Shown here: piece by piece, positions 58,190 to 64,000 of the stretch
Position numbering within the stretch: the stretch's first letter is position 1
Layout: each line of letters opens with the position of its first letter
Assembly: GCA_002428995.1 (NCBI GenBank)
Contig: DIYJ01000010.1
Coordinates: forward strand, 62,001-126,000
DNA length: 64,000 nucleotides
Source of the DNA: Flavobacteriales bacterium UBA6057
Lineage (GTDB): Bacteria; Bacteroidota; Bacteroidia; Flavobacteriales_G; Salibacteraceae
Direction: 5' to 3'
Notes under the pieces: generated by a model
Databases searched by the model: none
Told to the model about the DNA's origin: nothing
Seen by the model: the letters and a program-made list of their open reading frames with translations, nothing else
Translations under genes and position numbers: made by a program

Positions 58190-59917
58190 CTAGATGAATG
58201 CCGCGTAGCACTTCGCGTTGGTTTCAAGTTCTTGAAATGATCCGTTGAAAATCAGGTTCCCTTTGTCCAGGAGCAGAATGCGGTCGGCACGCTTGGCCAG
58301 ATCAAGGTCACCACTGCTGATGAACAGCGTCCATGGGTTTTCCTTTGAGAACATCTGATCGGTAATGAGTGTGCGATCCTTTGGGGTGAAATGATGCAGG
58401 TTTTCCTGCCATATCACCAGTGGAGGCATCTCTACAATACTTCTGGCAATCTTGATCTTGCGAACAATGTTTTCAGGCAATCCCTGACCGCCTGGCATGA
58501 GGTCGGTTTGCATACCATCGGGCAATTGCGAAATGTATCCCATGAGGTTCAATGACCTTGCTGCCCGCTCGATGTCCTCCTGCGTAACCCAGGATTTACC
58601 CAGGCAGAGGTTATCCCGAATGCATCCTGCAAAGATCTCTTCCTGGCTCAGACTATCGCCTACCAGACTTCGAAGCGAATCAGGGTGGATGGAACGCTGC
58701 GGGTGATCGTTGAATGCAATCACACCATCATAATCCTCATAGAGCCCTCCAAGCAGCTGCATGAGTGCTTCTTTTCCGGAGGCATTAAATCCATGAACCA
58801 CAACTCGTTCTCCCGGCTCAACGTCAAAGTCCAGCTTGTTCAGCAACGGTTGACCTGTCATGGATGTACCAAAGGTTAAGTTCTTCACCGTCACCTTTAG
58901 AGGATTCTTTCGCATCTCTCCATTCAATATGGTGCCGCTGTCACGATCCAATGGGAGATCAGTAACGGAGCCTATCTTTTCCAGTGCCGTCAATACATCA
59001 TACACCGGCTCCATGCTGAAGATGAGCTTCTCCACAGAGTTTACAATGAGGATGATGATGATCTCTGCGGCCACAAACTGACCGAGGTTGATTTGTCCGT
59101 CCAAGATTAGAATACTTCCGAGAATCAATAGTCCTCCCGTCACTATGGCCTTGAACCCGATGATGCTCATGAACTGGCTGATGAGCACCTTGAAGTGGTT
59201 CTTACGGGCGCTGAGGTATCCAATAAGCAGGGCATCTGTTCTTCGCTCAGGCAGATCCGTTTTTCCCGCCAGTTTGAAGGTGTTCATGGTTCGGGCCATC
59301 TCTTCCAGCCAGTAGGCTACTTTGTATTTGTAGCTACTTTCCTGGATGCTTGTGCGCAAGCCAACAGGTCCTGTCCACCGAATCACTGCATAGAGAATAA
59401 GCACGAGCGAGAGACCAAAAAGAATGAAGAAGGGATGGTAGAAGCCAAGCAGAATCAATCCAAATACGATCTGCACCACAGAGGCACTGAAATCGAGCAA
59501 GATTTTGGAAAGCCCTTTTTGGAGTGTGAGTGTGTCAAAAAATCGATTGATTAATTCCGGAGGATAGTAGCTCGAAATCTTCTCCAGCTTGATCCTTGGA
59601 ATCCGGTATGCGAATTCAAAAGCAGAGCGCTGAAATATGCGCTGCTGGATGGTCTCCACTAAGCTCGTCTGCATCACCTGCATGAAGCCGGCCATGATGA
59701 TACCGAGGATGACGAAGATGACCAGAACTACCCATGAGGTGCTGATCATTCCCCCGGAAATGTAGGTGATGATGGCCTGGATACCCAAGGGAAGCGAGAG
59801 GTTGATGAGACCACTCAAAATGGCATAGAAGTAAACCTTCAGGATATCTTTCCGGTCGGGTTCCAGCACTCTGAAAAAGCGCTGTAATGGACGTAGTTTC
59901 TCTGTTTGGGCGTTCAT
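58190..59917 (-). CDS. ABC exporter-like membrane protein with a degenerate ATPase domain
   Basis: The 575-residue protein has an ABC type I exporter plan: six transmembrane helices (between ~28 and ~293) and a C-terminal nucleotide-binding domain (~340-575). The ATPase motifs are eroded: Walker A GFNASGKE (376-383) keeps Lys but loses the Mg-binding Ser/Thr (E383); the Q-loop Gln is S424; the signature LSGGQ is LPENI (480-484); Walker B Asp is Q504 while E505 is kept; the D-loop SALD is HHFT; the H-loop His is G536. The fold aligns without gaps, so this is a conserved change, not a frameshift. It probably cannot hydrolyse ATP as a standard homodimer. It sits with hlyD and tolC genes in one operon. 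Confidence 0.9.
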   Translation of the reverse strand: MNAQTEKLRPLQRFFRVLEPDRKDILKVYFYAILSGLINLSLPLGIQAIITYISGGMISTSWVVLVIFVILGIIMAGFMQVMQTSLVETIQQRIFQRSAFEFAYRIPRIKLEKISSYYPPELINRFFDTLTLQKGLSKILLDFSASVVQIVFGLILLGFYHPFFILFGLSLVLILYAVIRWTGPVGLRTSIQESSYKYKVAYWLEEMARTMNTFKLAGKTDLPERRTDALLIGYLSARKNHFKVLISQFMSIIGFKAIVTGGLLILGSILILDGQINLGQFVAAEIIIILIVNSVEKLIFSMEPVYDVLTALEKIGSVTDLPLDRDSGTILNGEMRKNPLKVTVKNLTFGTSMTGQPLLNKLDFDVEPGERVVVHGFNASGKEALMQLLGGLYEDYDGVIAFNDHPQRSIHPDSLRSLVGDSLSQEEIFAGCIRDNLCLGKSWVTQEDIERAARSLNLMGYISQLPDGMQTDLMPGGQGLPENIVRKIKIARSIVEMPPLVIWQENLHHFTPKDRTLITDQMFSKENPWTLFISSGDLDLAKRADRILLLDKGNLIFNGSFQELETNAKCYAAFI

Positions 59918-59926
59918 ATATTGCTG

Positions 59927-60301
59927 TCAGATCAGATTGTCACGCTTGTAAAGCTTCACTCCTTGTTCGATCATGTTTCCGATCTCTTCTTCCATAGCCG
60001 GGCTCATTTTCTTGATGTGAAAACAGCTTTTACCCTTCAAACTCTTATTCAGTTCTTCAGAGAGTGGAGGAAACTCAGAAACGTGGGTGTAAATGGGAAA
60101 GAAATAGAGGCGAATGTCTTTAGGCTTCGGCACCACTCCTGCGAAGTAGTGACCGTCTACTTTCTGCTTGCCTTGCATCACCGTTTTAGTCCCGGAAACT
60201 TCGAATAGCCCGGGTCTTTCGATGTTCACTCTCAAGTCTGGGGCTTGAGCCGACAGGGCGTGCTTAAGCGAGGCCTCAATTTCAGAAAGCGAAGTTTTCA
60301 T
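59927..60301 (-). CDS. Small DUF1801-like protein at the head of the export operon
   Basis: The 124-residue soluble protein has no signal peptide. Its C-terminal half (IRLYFFPIYTHV...LNKSLKGKSCFHIKK...IEQGVKLYKRDNLI) resembles DUF1801/YdhG-type proteins, which often end with this GKSCF..K pattern; the N-terminal half (SGTKTVMQGKQKVDGHYFAGVV) also fits. The function of the family is unknown. It lies nine bases upstream of the degenerate ABC gene and should be on the same transcript. No clean TAnnTTTG box is visible before it. The assignment is by remembered family pattern only. Confidence 0.6.
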   Translation of the reverse strand: MKTSLSEIEASLKHALSAQAPDLRVNIERPGLFEVSGTKTVMQGKQKVDGHYFAGVVPKPKDIRLYFFPIYTHVSEFPPLSEELNKSLKGKSCFHIKKMSPAMEEEIGNMIEQGVKLYKRDNLI

Positions 60302-60382
60302 GTGTGGTTGATACTAATATGGCTTCAAACAAGCCTTTCTCCAAAAGGTTCTCAACCGCCTAAGGCCAAGTGTTAAAATGTC

Positions 60383-61441
60383 TTAGGCGATCTTGCTCCA
60401 CTGAATGAAGCCCTGCAATGTTACGCCCTGTTCTGCAAAATAGCTCTTCGCACTTGCATACATAGAGGCGTTCACAATGGAGGGAGCCACGGCTGCCTTG
60501 CACTCGGCATAAAGGTTCCAGGTCACTCCGTAGCTTGTGGCATAGTCGTTCTGGGTTTCCTCTCCGGTAGTGTAAAGTTGAGGGGATAGAATATCTATGT
60601 TTTGGTCCTGGAAAAAGGAGTTCATTAACTCGGGAGCGTCCTTGATGCCAAAAGGAGCGGAGTGACTGACAGTGACCAGCACTTTCATCCCCTTGTCCTT
60701 AGCAGCGGCAAAAGCACTTTGAAAATCGGCAGCCAGACCTGTTGTTCCTTCTTCTACATCGAAGGCAATTCCCTGGTAGGCCGCAAATTCACCACTGTTG
60801 ATGGCTTGGGTCACGGCTGTGAGCTTTTGAGCGTCAAAGGCACCGTTTTGATTTCCTCCGCCCAGAGTGATGTAGCGGTCGCCCGCTAGCTTATCAGCAA
60901 CCCTGTTGCTTTGGCCGAGTGCTGTGGGAATATCGCTCCAGCCGCTGAAAGCCATTCCCATGTTGGCTCCGGCAGGCGGCTGACCGGGAGACCATGTCCA
61001 GCACCAGTAACCGATGTGTTCGCCCTCTGTGTTTGGTGAAGTCTCGGGGGCTTTTGGCTGGGGCGCAGGAGCTTTTGCATCCGATTGAGTGGTCGGCACA
61101 TTGATCACCTCTCCGATGCGGATCGCATTCGCCTTAATGCCCGGATTCGCTGCTTCTATTTCCTGATAGGTGATTCCCTTGGACTGCTCCAGCGCCTTGG
61201 GGAAATCTTCCAACGGAGCATTGGCCATGATGGTGTATTTCATGGTGAGCTTTCCACTCTCGGCAGACGGAATCAGAACGTCCGTGCCGGCCGTTGCATT
61301 CACAGGATTGAATTGCGGATTTGCCTTCAAGATGGCGTCATACGTCACCCCTGCACATTCGTTGATTTGGATGGCGAGCTTGGAGAAGCTATCGCCTGGT
61401 TGGATGGTATATCGAAAGGAAATGGTCAAACTATCAGGCAT
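60383..61441 (-). CDS. LysM protein with a GH18-like domain and no signal peptide
   Basis: The 352-residue protein begins directly with a LysM-type module (~8-58, YTIQPGDSFSKLAIQINE) and a second, weaker one (~68-116), then an Ala/Pro/Lys linker (~117-138) and a TIM-barrel-like domain (~143-352). In the latter, YQGIAFDVEEG (222-232) corresponds to the GH18 DxxDxDxE motif, keeping D228 and the acid E230 but with Q223 and A226 where Asp is usual; SPQLY and GFIQWSK fit later barrel strands. No signal peptide, lipobox or membrane helix is seen. It may bind and act on peptidoglycan or chitin-like glycans, or act in the cytoplasm or after cell lysis. CGCCTAAG/CTTAGGCG (60357-60389) forms an inverted repeat over its stop codon. 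Confidence 0.72.
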   Translation of the reverse strand: MPDSLTISFRYTIQPGDSFSKLAIQINECAGVTYDAILKANPQFNPVNATAGTDVLIPSAESGKLTMKYTIMANAPLEDFPKALEQSKGITYQEIEAANPGIKANAIRIGEVINVPTTQSDAKAPAPQPKAPETSPNTEGEHIGYWCWTWSPGQPPAGANMGMAFSGWSDIPTALGQSNRVADKLAGDRYITLGGGNQNGAFDAQKLTAVTQAINSGEFAAYQGIAFDVEEGTTGLAADFQSAFAAAKDKGMKVLVTVSHSAPFGIKDAPELMNSFFQDQNIDILSPQLYTTGEETQNDYATSYGVTWNLYAECKAAVAPSIVNASMYASAKSYFAEQGVTLQGFIQWSKIA

Positions 61442-61558
61442 TGTCGCAGGGTTGATTTGCCGATGAAACTATGAAAATCGAGCTGTTTTCCGACCGGGGA
61501 GCTGTGAATTCACGGTTGCCCTTAAGCGGTAGCGCTTGCTGTGACTGCTTTTCAGCCT

Positions 61559-62191
61559 TTATTCAACCTGGTTTCCGCTGAAGATAAGCTCACGGTAGAT
61601 GTTCGCTCCCGTAGTGTCCCCTTCTCCTGAAAGGATCACCCGACTGAAGTAAGTAAGCGAATCACCTTCCTGCTTGAATTCAAATACATCCGGAAAAAGG
61701 TCGAAACAGGATGCGGGCGTGGCGGAAACATCCGAGAAGGGATCGAAGAATACAACGTAAGTAGAATCGGTGTGGCCGAAAAAGGGAAAACCGCATGCCG
61801 TATCCATGGAGATCCATTGATCACCTTCCTTCACCCTCAGTACCTTTTTGTCATAGTCTTCCTGGATGATCTCAAGCACGATAGAATCTATCGTATCCAA
61901 GGCAACGCTATCGCTCACGAGCGTGTAAAAGGCTGAACCTGTAAAAGTGCCTACCAGAACATCTGAGGCATAAGTGCAGCTATCGTTGGCTGCGCAAAAA
62001 GCATCTGCCCGATAATTGGTGGCGGTGGTATCCCCGCAATCACAGTATACACAACTACCATCGTCATACTTCACGCCAGCTTCGTAATTGAACGCTGCGG
62101 AATCCGTGCATCCTTGCTTCCCACAACTGGCCAAAAAGACCATTGGGGGTAGCATGAAAAACAAAACCAAGCGTATTCGATTCATATCCAT
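61559..62191 (-). CDS. Lipoprotein with Cys-rich 'CTDS-NY-DDGSC' repeats
   Basis: The ~210-residue product has a lipoprotein signal (RIRLVLFFMLPPMVFLASC), with lipobox LASC, when begun at 62191 or the ATG two codons later; the frame extends upstream but that part overlaps the cupin gene. The mature N-terminus has two tandem ~25-residue repeats, the first GCTDSAAFNYEAGVKYDDGSC, the second more diverged, with conserved Cys and DDGSC/NDSC endings as in the repeat found in many marine Bacteroidota surface proteins. The rest is beta-rich with no recognised domain. It is probably on the outer membrane. Function unknown. Confidence 0.65.
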   Translation of the reverse strand: MDMNRIRLVLFFMLPPMVFLASCGKQGCTDSAAFNYEAGVKYDDGSCVYCDCGDTTATNYRADAFCAANDSCTYASDVLVGTFTGSAFYTLVSDSVALDTIDSIVLEIIQEDYDKKVLRVKEGDQWISMDTACGFPFFGHTDSTYVVFFDPFSDVSATPASCFDLFPDVFEFKQEGDSLTYFSRVILSGEGDTTGANIYRELIFSGNQVE

Positions 62192-62235
62192 TCCCTTTTC
62201 CAACGTGCAAAGAAACAATGTCGACCCCAGCTTCC

Positions 62236-62766
62236 TCAAGGATTTAACGATCGTGTGAGGGCAACGATCTCGCGTTCCCAATCAGGATAGGCCTGCACCA
62301 GCTCCGCCCGGTCTGCGAGTTCGAAGTCGTCAAAGTCGAACCCTGGAGCTACGGTGCATCCCACAAGGGAATAAGAGTCGGGATCCTTCACACTCGATCC
62401 AAACCACACACCAGCGGGCACCACGAGCTGCGGAACCTGTCCTTTTTCCATCTCCAGCCCAACTTCATGGCAGTGATAACGCCCCTGCTTATCAATAACG
62501 TGGACTTGCAGCGGTGAGCCCTTGTAGAAATGCCAGATCTCATCTTGTTGGATGCGGTGGAAGGCTGAGAAGTTCTCAGAAGTAAGCAGGAAATAGATGC
62601 TGGTACAATAGTTCCGATCGCCTGAAAATTCTGCACCAAGGCTTTCGCTGGGGATGGAGCCTTGACTTCGATATACTTCCTTGTAAAAACCTCCTTCGGG
62701 GTGAGGGAGCAACTCAAGGCTTTCGACCAGTGAGTCCACTTCACGCTGCGCAGATGTTTGTAGCAT
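62236..62766 (-). CDS. Cupin family protein (DUF985)
   Basis: The 176-residue soluble protein has the DUF985 (Cupin_5) signature set: LLPHPEGGFYKEVYRS (about residue 19), DEIWHFYKGSPLQVHVI (~residue 75), VPAGVWFGS (~residue 113) and GCTVAPGFDFDDFELADR (~residue 131). The family forms a jelly-roll barrel related to epimerases and sugar-binding cupins, with no agreed reaction. The start is set by a promoter box only four bases upstream. Confidence 0.9.
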   Translation of the reverse strand: MLQTSAQREVDSLVESLELLPHPEGGFYKEVYRSQGSIPSESLGAEFSGDRNYCTSIYFLLTSENFSAFHRIQQDEIWHFYKGSPLQVHVIDKQGRYHCHEVGLEMEKGQVPQLVVPAGVWFGSSVKDPDSYSLVGCTVAPGFDFDDFELADRAELVQAYPDWEREIVALTRSLNP

Positions 62767-62770
62767 GATC

Positions 62771-62778
62771 CAAAGCTA
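62771..62778 (-). promoter_or_regulatory. TAnnTTTG-type -7 box with -33 TTTG, cupin gene
   Basis: TAGCTTTG on the minus strand ends four bases before the ATG (62766). TTTG (plus-strand CAAA at 62802-62805) lies 23 bases upstream, so both consensus elements are present. Confidence 0.55.
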
Positions 62779-62823
62779 GGGAAGTGAGGGGCAGTGCCTT
62801 GCAAAAACTGCTAACTTCCGGCC

Positions 62824-63078
62824 ATGTCAAAGCTGAAACTTGACCTGCACGACATCTACAACAAAGGCTGGAAGATCGATCAGGCGCTGGAAGATGTCAT
62901 CAACGAAGCCGTGGAAAGGCGGATCGACATTGTGGAGATTATTCCCGGAAAAGGAAGCGGTCAGCTGAAGAAGAAGGTGATTCGTTTTCTCGATCAAAAG
63001 CACATCAAAAAGAAATACCATCGGGTCGATAAGGATAGCAAGAACTTCGGGCGCTTGTTTGTGCGCTTTAAGCACTGA
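62824..63078 (+). CDS. Small Smr-domain protein
   Basis: The 84-residue protein is almost entirely one Smr (small MutS-related) domain: LDLHDI at the start, the middle helix DVINEAVERRIDIVEIIPGKGSGQLKKKVIRFL with the GKGSG loop (equivalent to HGxG) and a final KNFGRLFVRF strand. Smr domains bind branched or structured nucleic acid and some nick it; the small free-standing form has no established role. It is transcribed divergently from the cupin gene and converges with the DUF1801 gene after 6 bases. Confidence 0.85.
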   Translation: MSKLKLDLHDIYNKGWKIDQALEDVINEAVERRIDIVEIIPGKGSGQLKKKVIRFLDQKHIKKKYHRVDKDSKNFGRLFVRFKH

Positions 63079-63084
63079 ACGGCC

Positions 63085-63438
63085 TTACTTCCCATAAGCC
63101 GCCACTGCCAAGGCGAAGATTTCATCGAGCAGTTCGATGGGGAGATCGTGGTGTGGATCGATGGGCAACACTTTCATTCGGGTTCGGTTACCCTGCTCCA
63201 ACATCGGATGATCCATGTGGCGACCCTCTGCAAAAGCGATGTAAGGATGGCTGGTTTTTTTATCCGTCCACAGGTGGCAAAACATGCGCTCCTGATGTTT
63301 ATACAGGGGAACCTTGTAGCGCCAGTATTCCTTTACATGTTTATCGTAGTGACTGATGTATTGCCTCAACGCCTGCATGCAGCTCTTCACGGGTTCTTCC
63401 TTTTCCAGAAAGTAGCGATCAATGTCTCTGAGACTCAT
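63085..63438 (-). CDS. DUF1801 family protein
   Basis: The 117-residue soluble protein matches the DUF1801 family: DIDRYFLEKEEPVKSCMQALRQ (residues ~5-26), YWRYKVPLYKHQERMFCHLW (~38-57), PYIAFAEGRHMDHPML (~66-81) and RTRMKVLPIDPHHDLPIELLDEI near the end. Function of the family is unknown; the fold is related to iron-chaperone-like YdhG proteins. Its start overlaps the glycosyltransferase gene by four bases, so it is probably the last gene of a unit that begins outside the window. Confidence 0.9.
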   Translation of the reverse strand: MSLRDIDRYFLEKEEPVKSCMQALRQYISHYDKHVKEYWRYKVPLYKHQERMFCHLWTDKKTSHPYIAFAEGRHMDHPMLEQGNRTRMKVLPIDPHHDLPIELLDEIFALAVAAYGK

Positions 63439-63998
63439 GACTGGATGGATGAAAGCATTTGTGCGAACATGGCAGTATAGGTGTAATTCTCCCGGACCAG
63501 CAGGCGACCATCTTTGGCCATGCGCGCGCCCTGTTCAGGCTGGCTCAGAAGATGTTGAATGTGCTCCGCAAAGTTTGCTGGATCGTCAGCGATCATGGCG
63601 TGTTTTTGATGCTCAAGATCAATTCCATCCGCACCGGTAGGAGTCGTAACCAACGGTAGTCCACGGTAAAGCGCATCGAAGGTTTTGATCTTCATGCCAC
63701 TGCCGAAGCGAAGAGGAACCACGGCCACGCGGCACGCGGACATGACACGCTCTAAGTCATCTACAAAACCGAGGTAATTGACGCCTGTGCCAGAGTTTAG
63801 CAGTTCTAACAGACGATCGTCCGCTCCTTTTCCACAGACTTTGAGCACAGCCTCCGGTTCTTGCCTGATCACAAGTGGCCATACGTTTTCAAGAAACCAC
63901 TGCAACCCATCGCGGTTTGGCTCCCAGCTCAGTGTGCCTGCATAAAACACATGCTTTTCATTGACTGAAACATCAATGGCTGGAAGCTCCAGAAGTTG
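63435..63998 (-). CDS. Glycosyltransferase, GT-B/GT4 type, C-terminal part (runs off the right edge)
   Basis: The frame is open to the window edge, and the N-terminal acceptor-binding domain is outside. The visible ~188 residues form the C-terminal GT-B domain: FYAGTLSWEPNRDGLQWF, CGKGADDRLLELL and VAVVPLRFGSGMKIKTFDALYRGLPLVTTPTGADGID (the nucleotide-sugar-binding Glu/Gly-rich region, in the variant with Asp at the usual E-x7-E start). It is likely a sugar transferase for surface polysaccharide. A GTG at 63950 is not a likely start because coding sequence continues upstream. Confidence 0.88.
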   Translation of the reverse strand, partial: QLLELPAIDVSVNEKHVFYAGTLSWEPNRDGLQWFLENVWPLVIRQEPEAVLKVCGKGADDRLLELLNSGTGVNYLGFVDDLERVMSACRVAVVPLRFGSGMKIKTFDALYRGLPLVTTPTGADGIDLEHQKHAMIADDPANFAEHIQHLLSQPEQGARMAKDGRLLVRENYTYTAMFAQMLSSIQS

Positions 63999-64000
63999 AT

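Noticed and set aside
60357..60389. CGCCTAAG/CTTAGGCG inverted repeat as a terminator
   Set aside because: The loop is 17 bases, the stem overlaps the stop codon and neither strand has a T run after it.

Overview
The window reads as a continuous stretch of chromosome from a Bacteroidota bacterium, most likely a Flavobacteriales member (Cryomorphaceae/Schleiferiaceae-like). The evidence is a full-length SprA (type IX secretion/gliding translocon), a complete alternative complex III operon (actABCDEF) followed by cox2-cox1, TonB proteins of the Bacteroidota type, DUF3078/DUF6029/Omp28/PorT-like envelope proteins, a malic enzyme-phosphotransacetylase fusion, and -7 promoter boxes of the form TAnnTTTG in front of many genes. 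Genus-level placement cannot be made from this sequence alone. Genes are densely packed; no gap exceeds about 220 bases. I saw no rRNA, tRNA, CRISPR array, insertion sequence or prophage.

Layout. 1-5.4 kb: the end of a sensor histidine kinase, a small exported unknown, DUF2461, a DUF3078 barrel with an enoyl-CoA hydratase-like gene, and a MORN-repeat protein. 5.4-10 kb: rimP-nusA-infB with a terminator-like hairpin in its leader. 10-10.5 kb: a SPOR-domain protein. 10.7-22.1 kb: the respiratory operon actABCDEF-cox2-cox1, closed by a terminator. 22.1-28.8 kb: ruvB, queG, then a minus-strand group (TlpA-like, DUF6029, Omp28, PorT-like) and a sirtuin. 28.9-41.5 kb: maeB, ruvA, sprA, gcvH, vanZ-like and two tandem tonB genes. 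41.5-44.4 kb: cysC-cysD-cysN on the minus strand. 44.5-48.3 kb: deoC and two aldehyde dehydrogenase-family genes split by a GxxExxY cassette with inverted terminal repeats. 48.3-55.4 kb: cysQ, gmd, fcl, and two Wzi-like proteins around a WecA/MraY-type transferase. 55.4-60.3 kb: a minus-strand TolC/HlyD/ABC-type export operon whose ABC subunit has lost nearly every ATPase motif. 60.4-64 kb: a LysM-GH18-like protein with no signal peptide, a Cys-rich-repeat lipoprotein, a cupin, an Smr protein, a DUF1801 protein and the end of a glycosyltransferase.

How the genes fit together. The respiratory block encodes a quinol:cytochrome c/oxygen path without a bc1 complex. cysCDN plus cysQ make PAPS and recycle PAP, and they lie next to GDP-fucose synthesis and polysaccharide genes; no PAPS reductase is visible in the window, so sulfation of a fucose-containing surface polysaccharide is a reasonable hypothesis. 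The most unusual loci are the degenerate ABC exporter operon, the GxxExxY cassette inside the deoC-aldehyde dehydrogenase unit, and the hairpin in the rimP leader.
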